Positions 22,327-31,300 of a stretch of DNA of 56,516 bases are shown here, in pieces. The stretch is from the NCBI GenBank assembly GCA_017454265.1, contig JAFTDJ010000064.1:1-56516 (forward strand), written 5' to 3'. Position 1 is the stretch's first letter. Every line of letters begins with the position of its first letter. Below the pieces are notes generated by a model. It saw only the letters and a program-made list of their open reading frames with translations, was not told the DNA's origin and did not search any database. A program made the position numbers and the translations under genes. The stretch is from Bacteroidales bacterium (lineage in GTDB: Bacteria > Bacteroidota > Bacteroidia > Bacteroidales > UBA932).

Positions 22327-23790
22327 CTATTCTTCTACCGGCTTATACTTGGGAACCAGCGACTTCATGATGCTCCAGGCGATCAGGTATGCCAGGCCGC
22401 AGAAGCAGAACATGATGAAGTAGCCGGCAGGCTTACCTTCAAAACCTAGGAAACGGAAAGCTGCCCCCTGCGCCTCGGCATAGGTGAAGAGCTGTCCGGC
22501 AACCCATTGTATAATCATTGAGCCTATACCTCCGGCCATGGCGCCTATACCGGTGATGGTGGCGATGGTGCTCTTGGGGAACATATCTCCAACCGTGCTG
22601 AAGAGGTTGGCACTCCAGGCCTGGTGTCCGGCACCCGCGAGGCCGATCAGAATCGCCGGCCACCATGGAGAGTCGAAATGAACTCCCAGCGGCTGGGCGA
22701 ACAATGCGGCAAGCGGGAAGAAGGCGAATATGAGCATGGCAAGCATACGTCCCGAGTAAGGATGCATGCCCTTCTGCTCCACGAACAGCTTGGGCAGGTA
22801 GCCTCCGCCGATGGAAATTACCGTCACGATGAGGTACAGGGTGAAGATGAGCCACTGGCCCAGAGGCGAAGTTGCCGGAGCCTGAAACTGGTTGCTGAAG
22901 TACGAAGGGGCCCAGAACAGGAAGAACCACCATACTCCGTCGGTAAAGAATTTGCCGGCGATGAAACTCCAGGTCTGCTTGAACTTGAAGCACTTAAGGA
23001 ACGGGATTGATTTCTCCTCGCCAGGGGATTTCTCGACTTCGCTCGAAATGACAGAAACCTCCTCTTCATCTTGCCTTATATACTCCAGCTCGGCCTCGTT
23101 CACCCGCTTGCTCTTTTCAGGCTTGTCGTACATGAATGTCCAGAAGAACATCCAGATGAAGCCCAGTCCGCCTATGATGATGAAAGCCATCTCCCAGCCA
23201 AATTTGACCGCGAGAGGCGGAATGAGCAGAGGTGCTGCAAGGGCGCCCACGGATGCACCGGCATTGAAGATTGAGGTCGCGAAGGCCCTGTCCTTCTTTG
23301 GGAAGTACTCGGCTGTGACCTTGATTGCCGCCGGGAAGTTGCCCGCTTCGCCCAGGGCCAGGATGCCGCGGCACAGCAGGAAGAGGTACACCGACGTTGT
23401 AGATACGGCCAGGGCGACATTGGAGCCGGCTTCCACCGCACGCATTGCGGATACGCTGTCGAGCCCTACGATGTGGGTTGTAGCCCAGCCACACAAGGCA
23501 TGCAGGCAGGCGCCTGTGGACCATACTCCTATAGCCACCAGATAGCCTTTCTTGGTGCCCATCCAGTCTACGAACTTACCGGCGAAGAGGCAGCAGACGG
23601 CGTAGAAGATGGAAAAGAAGCTGGTAATGGTGCCGTAATTGGCGTCTGTCCAGTGGAATTCCGGCTTGATGAACTCCTCATAAGTGAGGGAGAGCACCTG
23701 GCGGTCAAGGTAGTTGACCGTGGTTGCAACAAAAAGCAGGCTGCATATCCACCAGCGCCAGTTGGTCATTAATTTTTGATTCGTACTCAT
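22327..23790 (-). CDS. exuT: MFS hexuronate transporter (ExuT family)
   Basis: Proton-coupled uptake of galacturonate and glucuronate across the inner membrane. The 487-residue protein has the MFS two-bundle layout with about 12 helices, NYLDRQVLSLTYEEF near the N-terminus and GEAGNFPAAIKVTAEYFPKKDRA, typical of the anion:cation symporter branch that includes ExuT. The central cytoplasmic loop (about residues 235-255) contains VISSEVEKSPGE, the translation of a genomic repeat that also occurs between genes at 16953. The ATG shares a base with the uxaB stop codon. Last gene of the pectin gene run. Confidence 0.9.
   Translation of the reverse strand: MSTNQKLMTNWRWWICSLLFVATTVNYLDRQVLSLTYEEFIKPEFHWTDANYGTITSFFSIFYAVCCLFAGKFVDWMGTKKGYLVAIGVWSTGACLHALCGWATTHIVGLDSVSAMRAVEAGSNVALAVSTTSVYLFLLCRGILALGEAGNFPAAIKVTAEYFPKKDRAFATSIFNAGASVGALAAPLLIPPLAVKFGWEMAFIIIGGLGFIWMFFWTFMYDKPEKSKRVNEAELEYIRQDEEEVSVISSEVEKSPGEEKSIPFLKCFKFKQTWSFIAGKFFTDGVWWFFLFWAPSYFSNQFQAPATSPLGQWLIFTLYLIVTVISIGGGYLPKLFVEQKGMHPYSGRMLAMLIFAFFPLAALFAQPLGVHFDSPWWPAILIGLAGAGHQAWSANLFSTVGDMFPKSTIATITGIGAMAGGIGSMIIQWVAGQLFTYAEAQGAAFRFLGFEGKPAGYFIMFCFCGLAYLIAWSIMKSLVPKYKPVEE
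23027..23054. repeat. Family B repeat embedded in the exuT coding sequence
   Basis: 28 bases identical to the right arm of the intergenic repeat at 16953-16982. Here it is read in frame as part of the central loop of the transporter. Confidence 0.85.
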
Positions 23791-25229
23791 CAGATAATGG
23801 ATTTAACGGCTGCACGCATGCCCTCTGCCTGAATCAATGCCAGGTCTGCGGCCAGCATGTCGGTGAGTCCGGGAATGGCATTGAGGTCCTCACCCCAGAT
23901 AAACTCATCTGCGAGCACTCCTGAGGCAACTTTGCGCACGTCGCCGTCAGCCCAGAGGCGCTGAAGCAGTTCGATAATCTTGGGATCGTCGTTAGGAACT
24001 ATCTCGTCTTCGCCGCGCTTGCCGCCCTTATAGTAGGTGCAGATGCCGGCGAGGCCCAGTACAAGGCCCTTCGGGAGTTCACCCTTACGCTCCAGATACG
24101 TCTTGAGACCGGGGAGGTCGCGGGTCTTGAACTTGGGGAAGGAGTTGAGCATGATGGAGGTGACGAAGTGCTTCACGAACGGGTTGCGGAAGCGCTCAAG
24201 CACGTCTCCGGCGAACTTCAGCAGCTCTTCTTCCGGCAGGTTCAGCGTGGGCAGCAGCTCGTCGTACATCACTTTCTTCACGAACGCCCCGATTTCCGGG
24301 TCCTCGCAGCACTCCTTTACGGTGTTGAGGCCGCTCAGGTATCCAACGGGCGAGAGAACGGTGTGAGGGCCGTTAAGAAGTGTAACCTTGCGCTCATGAT
24401 AAGGGGCCTCCGAAGGGACGAAGAGCACATTGAGTCCGGCCTTGTCGGCAGGGAACTCTGCTGCTACCTCCTTGGGCGCTTCGATAACCCACAGATGGAA
24501 AATTTCCGCCTTGTCCAGCAGATGGTCGTCGTAGCCGGCACGCTCACAGAGCTGGGCGGCAGTGTCGCGGGGGTATCCGGGTACTATGCGGTCAACCAGG
24601 GTGCTGTACACGCCGCAGGAGTTCTCGAACCACTCGCGGAAGGCCTCCGGAAGCTGCCATAGCTCGATGTACTGACGGATGCACTCTTTAAGATGCTTGC
24701 CGTTCTCGAAAATGAGCTCGCAGGGGAAGATGATGAGCCCCTTGTCCTTTGCCCCTTTGAAATACTCCCAGCGGTGATACAGAAGCTGGGTGAGTTTGCC
24801 GGGGTAGGAGGATGCGGGAGTGTCGTCGAACTTACAGGCGGGGTCGAATGCAATGCCGGCTTCTGTGGTGTTGGAAATTACGAAGCGGATTTCCGGCTGC
24901 TCTGCAAGGGCAAGATAGGCGCTGAAGTCCTCGTAAGGGTTCAGGCCGCGGGAGATTACATCTATCAGATCCACGCTGTCTACGGGCTCGCCGTTCAGCA
25001 GACCCTGAAGGTTGAGGTGATACAGGCCGTCCTGCTCGTTGAGCCAGCTGACCATGCCCTTCTCGATGGGCTGTACCACCACAACGGAGCCGCCAAAATC
25101 GGTCTTTTGGTTGGTCTTCCAAATAATCCATTCGATGAATGCACGGAGGAAGTTGCCCTCGCCGAACTGAATCACCTTCTCGGTGTACTGTTTTGCCTGC
25201 GGTGCAGACTTGCGGTTTAATCTTTCCAT
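23790..25229 (-). CDS. uxaB: Tagaturonate reductase (altronate oxidoreductase)
   Basis: Reduces D-tagaturonate to D-altronate with NADH, second step of galacturonate breakdown. The 479 residues match UxaB length. The N-terminus QFGEGNFLRAFIEWII is the nucleotide-binding signature of the mannitol dehydrogenase family, and TLLNGPHTVLSPVGYLSG and NPFVKHFVTSIMLNSFPKF are UxaB-type catalytic-domain segments. It follows uxaA by 37 bases and overlaps exuT by one base (TGATG), so it sits inside the operon. Confidence 0.94.
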   Translation of the reverse strand: MERLNRKSAPQAKQYTEKVIQFGEGNFLRAFIEWIIWKTNQKTDFGGSVVVVQPIEKGMVSWLNEQDGLYHLNLQGLLNGEPVDSVDLIDVISRGLNPYEDFSAYLALAEQPEIRFVISNTTEAGIAFDPACKFDDTPASSYPGKLTQLLYHRWEYFKGAKDKGLIIFPCELIFENGKHLKECIRQYIELWQLPEAFREWFENSCGVYSTLVDRIVPGYPRDTAAQLCERAGYDDHLLDKAEIFHLWVIEAPKEVAAEFPADKAGLNVLFVPSEAPYHERKVTLLNGPHTVLSPVGYLSGLNTVKECCEDPEIGAFVKKVMYDELLPTLNLPEEELLKFAGDVLERFRNPFVKHFVTSIMLNSFPKFKTRDLPGLKTYLERKGELPKGLVLGLAGICTYYKGGKRGEDEIVPNDDPKIIELLQRLWADGDVRKVASGVLADEFIWGEDLNAIPGLTDMLAADLALIQAEGMRAAVKSII

Positions 25230-25266
25230 TGTCTTTTTATTTTGTTGTATTATAGATTCAATGACA

Positions 25267-26838
25267 TTATAGCGTGACGCCGGTCTTGAAGATGGCGATT
25301 TCGCGGTAATTGTGAACTTCGTTGTTTACGGGCTCTCCAGAAGCTGCAGCCAGTACCGCCTCTATGAAGTGCGGAGCCACCTCGTCCATAGTTTTGTCCT
25401 GGGCAAGTACTCCTGCGTTGAAGTCTATCCAGCCGCCCTTGTGTTCGTATAACGGGGTGTTTGTAGATATTTTCATGGTTGGTACGAAACTCCCGAAGGG
25501 GGTGCCGCGACCGGTGGTGAAGAGCACTATCTGGCAGCCTGCCGCGGCGAGCGCCGTGCTTGCCACGAGGTCGTTGCCAGGGGCGCTGAGGAGGTTGAGG
25601 CCTTTGACCTTGAGCCTCTCGCCGTACTTGAGCACGCCGCGAACAGTGCTGCTGCCGCATTTCTGGGTACAGCCGAGCGATTTTTCCTCCAAGGTTGAGA
25701 TGCCTCCGGCTTTGTTGCCGGGCGATGGATTCTCGTACACGGGCATACCCTGGGAGATGAAATACTCCTTGAAATCGTTGATGAGTGATACAGTATCGTC
25801 GAAGGTGGCCTTGTCCTGGCAGCGGTTCATAAGAATTGTTTCTGCGCCGAACATTTCAGGCACTTCGGTAAGCACCGTGGTGCCGCCCTGGGCTACGATC
25901 CAGTCTGAGAAAACTCCCAGGAGGGGATTGGCGGTGATTCCGGAGAGTCCGTCGGAGCCTCCGCACTTCAGTCCCACGCGCAGCTCGCTCACGGGAACGT
26001 CCACCCTGCGGTCCAGCGAACATACCGCGAATATCTCGCGCAGCTTCTGAAGGCCGAACTCAACTTCGTTTTCTACCTGCTGGCAGGTGAACATTTTAAC
26101 GCGGGCTTCATTCACAGGGCCGACCAGCTCGATGAATGAATCCAACTGGTTGTTTTCGCACCCCAGGCTCACCACCAGCACACCTCCTGCGTTGGGATGG
26201 TGTACCATATCAGCGAGAATCGTGCGTGTGTTCTGATGGTCCGGCCCCAGCTGCGAGCAGCCGTAATTGTGGGGGAAGGCCACAACGGCATCCACGCTGC
26301 CGTTTCGACCCTGAATTTCCTCGCGGAAACGGCGTGCAATCTCTTCGCAGATACCGTTTACACAACCGACGGTAGGTATGATCCAGATCTGGTTGCGTAT
26401 GCCTACCTGGCCGTCGGCCCTGCGGAAGCCGCAGAAGCTTCTGCGGCTTCTACTATCCCCCTGAACCCCCAGGGGACGGGGGGCATTCCCCCCGAGACCC
26501 TCTGAGTCGCTACGCTCCGTAAAGCTGCCGGCGTCATTGCCGGATTGACCGGCAATCTCAGCCTTCCAGGGTTCGTACTTGTACTCCAGCAGGCCTTCCA
26601 GGTTGGTCTTGATGCAGCTGTGGTCTACCAAGGTGCCGGCTGCGGCATCCCTGGTCAGGTGCCCTATGGGGTAGCCGTATTTGATCACATTGTTACCAGC
26701 CTTGAGTTCTCCGAGCACCACCTTGTGCCCTCGCGGAATATCCATCTGCAATTTCACGCCCTCGACTACCTCACCTTTAGGAAGGTCCTGGAGCGCTACC
26801 GCTACATTGTCGGCCGGATTAATCTTGATGTATCTCAT
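25267..26838 (-). CDS. uxaA: Altronate dehydratase with an inserted repeat-derived linker
   Basis: Dehydrates D-altronate to KDG. Residues 1-100 form the SAF-like N-terminal domain; the C-terminal catalytic domain starts FCGFRRADGQVGIRNQIWII and contains PHNYGCSQLG and LKCGGSDGLSGITANP. At 523 residues it is about 25-30 longer than usual. The excess is a Gly/Ser/Arg-rich linker between the domains (about residues 110-145), encoded by a hairpin-rich DNA element (about 26425-26555). Position within the protein suggests function is kept. The ATG shares a base with the uxaC stop codon. Confidence 0.93.
   Translation of the reverse strand: MRYIKINPADNVAVALQDLPKGEVVEGVKLQMDIPRGHKVVLGELKAGNNVIKYGYPIGHLTRDAAAGTLVDHSCIKTNLEGLLEYKYEPWKAEIAGQSGNDAGSFTERSDSEGLGGNAPRPLGVQGDSRSRRSFCGFRRADGQVGIRNQIWIIPTVGCVNGICEEIARRFREEIQGRNGSVDAVVAFPHNYGCSQLGPDHQNTRTILADMVHHPNAGGVLVVSLGCENNQLDSFIELVGPVNEARVKMFTCQQVENEVEFGLQKLREIFAVCSLDRRVDVPVSELRVGLKCGGSDGLSGITANPLLGVFSDWIVAQGGTTVLTEVPEMFGAETILMNRCQDKATFDDTVSLINDFKEYFISQGMPVYENPSPGNKAGGISTLEEKSLGCTQKCGSSTVRGVLKYGERLKVKGLNLLSAPGNDLVASTALAAAGCQIVLFTTGRGTPFGSFVPTMKISTNTPLYEHKGGWIDFNAGVLAQDKTMDEVAPHFIEAVLAAASGEPVNNEVHNYREIAIFKTGVTL
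26425..26555. repeat. Hairpin-rich element inside uxaA
   Basis: Contains a perfect 26-base palindrome (26425-26450), a GGGGGG/CCCCCC hairpin, a CCCCTG/CAGGGG-like hairpin and TGCCGG/CCGGCA arms near 26540. It is translated in frame as a low-complexity linker between the two domains of altronate dehydratase. Limits are estimated from where the protein leaves and rejoins the family pattern. Confidence 0.7.
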
Positions 26839-28253
26839 CAGAAGTTAAAGTAATTCTTTGCGTTGTTATAACAGATGTCTTCTACCATCTTGCCGATGAA
26901 TTCTGTCTCGGAAGCCGGCAGCTTGCCTTCCTCAATGTCGCGGCCTAGCACGTCGCACAGGATGCGGCGGAAGTACTCGTGGCGGGGGTAGGAAATGAAG
27001 CTGCGGGAGTCGGTGAGCATACCCACGAAGCGGCTCAGGAGCCCCAGCACGCTAAGCGCGTCCAACTGGCGGCGCATGCCGGTTTCCTGGTCCAGGAACC
27101 ACCATCCGGAGCCGAACTGCATCTTGCCGGGTACCGTACCGTCGTTGAAGGTATAGAGCATGGTCATCATCACCTCGTTATCCTTCGGGTTAAGGCAGTA
27201 CAGGATGGTCTTGGCGAGTTTGCCGTCACGGGTGAGCCGGTCGAAGAAGCGGTGTCCGGCGGCGGCGATCTCCTGGTCGTGGATGGCGTCAAAGCCGGTA
27301 TCGGCTCCAACCTTTGCAAACATGGAGCTGTTGTTGTTGCGTATGGCTCCGATGTGGAACTGCTGGGCCCATCCTGCTTCTGCGTCCATTACCGCCTGGT
27401 CGTAGAGGAAGGCGCTGCGGAACTTCTCCAGCTCCTTGGCGTTGGGAGCGATTCCCATAAGCACTTTCTTGAAGATGAGCTCAATTTCGATTTCCTTGTA
27501 GTCGCAGGAGTAGAAATTCTCCAGACCGTGGTCGCTGAGTTTGCATCCGTTGGCTGCAAAGAAGTCGTGACGCTTCTTGAGGGCCTCCTGCAGGTCTGCA
27601 TAAGAGTCGATTTCCATATCGGCGGCCTCTCCCAGCTGCTTCAGGTAGGCCTTGTAGCTCGCGGGGTCTTCGATGGCCATGGCCTTGTCCGGCCTCCATG
27701 CGGGGATGACCTTGGTGCCGAAAGGTTCGGCGGCGATTTTCTTGTGCCAGCGCAGGTCGTCGGCCGGGTCGTCGGTGGTGCAGACGGTCTCTACGTTGAA
27801 GCGGCGTATGAGGGCCTGGCCGCGGAATTCGGGCGTGGCGAGTTTTGCGTTGCATTCCTCAAAAATCTCGCGCGCGGTGGCGGGGCTCAGGAGCTTGTCT
27901 ATGCCGAATACGCGGCTGAGCTCCAGGTGAGTCCAGTGGTAGAGGGGATTGCGCATGGTGTAGGGCACCGTCTCCGCCCATTTGCTGAAGGTCTCCCATG
28001 CGTCGTACTTGCCGCCGGTGAGATAATCCTCGCTCACACCGTTGGCACGCATCGCACGCCATTTGTAATGGTCTCCGTAGTGGCCGTCCACAAGCCAGAG
28101 CTGGGTAATGTCGCGGAACTGTATGTTTTCCGCAATCTGCCGGGGCACCAGGTGGCAATGGTAGTCTATGATTGGCATCTTTTCCGCGTGCTCGTGATAA
28201 AGCCTGCGGGCCGTCTCCGTCTGGAGCATGAAATCTTGGTTGATGAAGCTCAT
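26838..28253 (-). CDS. uxaC: Glucuronate/galacturonate isomerase
   Basis: Isomerises D-galacturonate to D-tagaturonate (and glucuronate to fructuronate), first step of the pathway. The 471 residues match UxaC. The amidohydrolase-like metal site is seen in MPIIDYHCHLVPRQIAENIQF; DPADDLRWHK and GSGWWFLDQETGMRRQLDALS are family signatures. It lies 68 bases after the long beta-helix gene, with a strong hairpin in the gap and no recognisable promoter, so it is probably read from the upstream operon. Confidence 0.95.
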   Translation of the reverse strand: MSFINQDFMLQTETARRLYHEHAEKMPIIDYHCHLVPRQIAENIQFRDITQLWLVDGHYGDHYKWRAMRANGVSEDYLTGGKYDAWETFSKWAETVPYTMRNPLYHWTHLELSRVFGIDKLLSPATAREIFEECNAKLATPEFRGQALIRRFNVETVCTTDDPADDLRWHKKIAAEPFGTKVIPAWRPDKAMAIEDPASYKAYLKQLGEAADMEIDSYADLQEALKKRHDFFAANGCKLSDHGLENFYSCDYKEIEIELIFKKVLMGIAPNAKELEKFRSAFLYDQAVMDAEAGWAQQFHIGAIRNNNSSMFAKVGADTGFDAIHDQEIAAAGHRFFDRLTRDGKLAKTILYCLNPKDNEVMMTMLYTFNDGTVPGKMQFGSGWWFLDQETGMRRQLDALSVLGLLSRFVGMLTDSRSFISYPRHEYFRRILCDVLGRDIEEGKLPASETEFIGKMVEDICYNNAKNYFNF

Positions 28254-28276
28254 AACAATGTTCGTTTGTATTGGGA

Positions 28277-28304
28277 GGGAGTCGGGCGGTCAGGCCCGGC
28301 TCCC
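28277..28304 (-). repeat. Intercistronic hairpin before uxaC
   Basis: An 11-bp GC-rich stem (28277-28287 with 28294-28304, one G-T pair) and 6-base loop without a following T-run on either strand. It separates the surface-binding genes from the catabolic genes of the operon and could be an RNA processing or stability signal. Confidence 0.6.
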
Positions 28305-28321
28305 CAAAAAATGCTTAGGAA

Positions 28322-31300
28322 TTATTTCCTTTTGCTGTAACGGGGCGATGCGCTGTTCCAGCGGGGATCGCCGACGTCGGCCTTCTTGAGCTCCGCATTC
28401 GTGAGCTTGAGGTCGAAGGTGGCGGAACCTGCGCAAGGATCCTCAGTGAGGACGCCGCCGCCGTTGCCTGCAGCCACTTCCTGGCTGATGGCTCCGGTGA
28501 AGAACTTCTCACCTACATTGAAGAACCAGTTGTTGCTCATTGCGGGAACGGTAGCTCCGGTCTTGGCAAGCAGGGAGTTGTTCCCGATGTTGAGGAAGAG
28601 GTTGTTCTTCACGACGTACTTGTCGGGTTGGGCTGCGAGGGAACGGATCCACAGGAGGCCGTTGCCGGCATCCACCGAGCAGGCTGCGAAGGTGTTGTTC
28701 ACGATTGCAATGCTTCCGGCGATATCCTTGTCGATGCGGGCGAAGTCGCGGCCGCCGTCGTAGAAGGAGTTCCTTGAGATGCTCACGGTGCCGTAAGCTC
28801 CCTTGCGGATGTCCAGCATACCCTGGCCGGTTCCGAAACCATGTACCAGGTTGTCCTCGAAGCTGAATACGCCCACTTTTGAGTCGGTACCGTTTCCGTA
28901 GAACAGGCTCTTGTTGAAGCCGGCGAACTCGCAGTTGGTCAGCTTGATAAGGTCAAGTTCGGTTGCTTCGGCAATTTCCAGGGCGTTGCCCAAGGCCTTC
29001 TCGGCACCGCTGAAAAGGATGCCGTCTGCAGTAAAGGAGAAGGTGCCGACGCCAAGCTTGAAACCGCCGATGATCTCGACCTTTCCGCGTCCGGTAAGGC
29101 TGAGCGAGCTGATGAGGTTGATGACACCGCTTTCGTTGGCTTCGCGAAGGTCGTATGTACCTGCTTTGAGTTCGATTCCTGTCTTTCCGGCATCAATGGC
29201 GTTGGTAAGCTCCGCTACATTGCTGACGGTGACGTCCGTGAGCACGAAACCGGCATTCGGATTCCACCTGGGCGCACCCACATTGGAGGCGAGGCAGAGG
29301 CCGTCTACCAGCGTGTAGTCGCCGTTGGCCGCATCAGCTACCGGATTGTTTGCCAGGATAACGCCGCCGCCCGAGGTGGCAAGTTCCTGGGTGATGAGGC
29401 CTGTCCAGAATTTCTCCGCTACGCAATTGTAGAAGAAATTGCCGGCAATCTGGTCGGGGACAGTTACTCCGGAAGCCTTGGAGAGCAGGTTGTTGGCACC
29501 GTTCTCGTTCAGGAACAGGTTGTTCTTGAAGATATAGGTCTCCGGTGTAGAGCGTACGTAGAGAATACCGTTGCCGTTATTCAGGGTAACTCCGTCAAAT
29601 GTGTTGTTCACAACCTTTACGGCACCGGTTACCTTGCCCGCGTCGGCGCGTATGAAGTCGCGGCCGCCCACGATGGTGCAGCCTTCCACGGAGACTACGC
29701 CATAGGAACCCTTGCGGATGTCTATGGTGCCCTGTCCGCCGCCGAGCTCGCTGGCTTCTACATTCTGGAATACCACGGCATCGAAGGAAGAGCCGTCTGC
29801 GTTACCGTAGAAGAGGCTCTTTCCAATCTTGGAAATGGAGCAGTTGCGTACGGTGAAATTGCGCACTACGGAGGCGCCGGCTACGTTGATGAAGTTGTTG
29901 GCTCCGTCGCCGATTATATTCAGGCGCTCGATAACAATATTGCCAAGTTCGCCCTCGGCAAGGCCTATCTGGCCGATCTTTATAGTGGAACTATGGCCCT
30001 CGGCCTTCAGCTGCATACCTGCAGTGAGGGTAATGGCAGTGGCGGACAGGTCGTATTCGCCGTCGGCGAAGGCGATGTCGGTCTTGCCCGCCTCTACGGC
30101 TGCGGTGAATTCCTCAACACTGGCAACTGTAATGGAGTTGCCCTCGCTCACGCTTGCAATTGCGGGATTCCACTTGGAAGCGCCTGCGCCGAGGCTCATC
30201 ACCACTGCATTGGTGAGGGTGTAGTCTCCGTTTGCGGCATCCTTGAAAGGATCTGCGCTAAGGAGCACACCGCCTCCGTCGAGCGCATTGTCTGCGGTGA
30301 TGCATCCGGTGTAGTACTTGTCTGCGATGTTGAAGTAAACGTTCTTCTTCATCTTGGGCACCATTGCAGCGGTGCGTCCGCTTATGGAATTCTGGATGTT
30401 GGCTATGATGTTGTAGCTGACCTCGTACAACGAAGGAGTCGCACGCACGCAGAACACTCCGCCGGCATTGCCGGTCGCATTCAGGTTGTTGAGCGTGTTG
30501 TTCTTCACGAGCACTGAGTAGATGCTGCAAGGAGCATCGATGCGGAGGAAGTCGCGGCCTCCGGTGACGGTGCTCTCCTGGAGCGTGAAGCTCTTGTAGG
30601 CGCCGTTGCGAAGGTCGAACACTCCCTGTCCGGTACCGTGGTTCTTCACCTCTACGCCGTAGAATGTAATGTCGTCTATGGCGAACTTGTCGGCGGTGTT
30701 GGAGGCGTAGATGACGCTCTTGGCGAAGCCGTCGATAACGGTGTTGCGTATAGTCACTTCGCTTGCGGTTACACCCTCGGTGTTATCAAGATCCAGGAAG
30801 ATGTCGGCCTTGTTGTCGGCATCGGAACCGATTACGGTGAGGTTCTCGGCGGAGAAGCTGCCCACGGCCGCGCCGCTCAGGCGGAAGCCGCCGTAAACCA
30901 CTGCGCCGTCCTGTCCCTTGAGGGCGAGGGGAGCGGTGATGACGAGCGGACCGCCCAGTTTGTATTCGCCTGCTGCGAGGGTGACAGCATCCTTGCCCGC
31001 CGCAATGGCGGCAAGCAGGGCTTCGGTGTCTTTGACCACCAGCACGTCGCCTTCGTCGCTTCCGCCCTTAGGCAGCACTGCAAATGCTGCGGTACCAGCT
31101 TCGGACTGAGTATTGTAGATGTCGCTGGAGCCAGGGTTGGCGTACACGTTCAGGGTGTAGCTGCCGGCGTCAAGCATGGAAGTGGTTTTGCCTTCCACTA
31201 CATACTGGAGGCCGTCGGCTGCGTAGGTCTTGCCGTTGAACACCACGGAGTAGCTGGCTGCGTTGGGAACAGCTTCCCAGCTCACCACCACGTCCACAGC

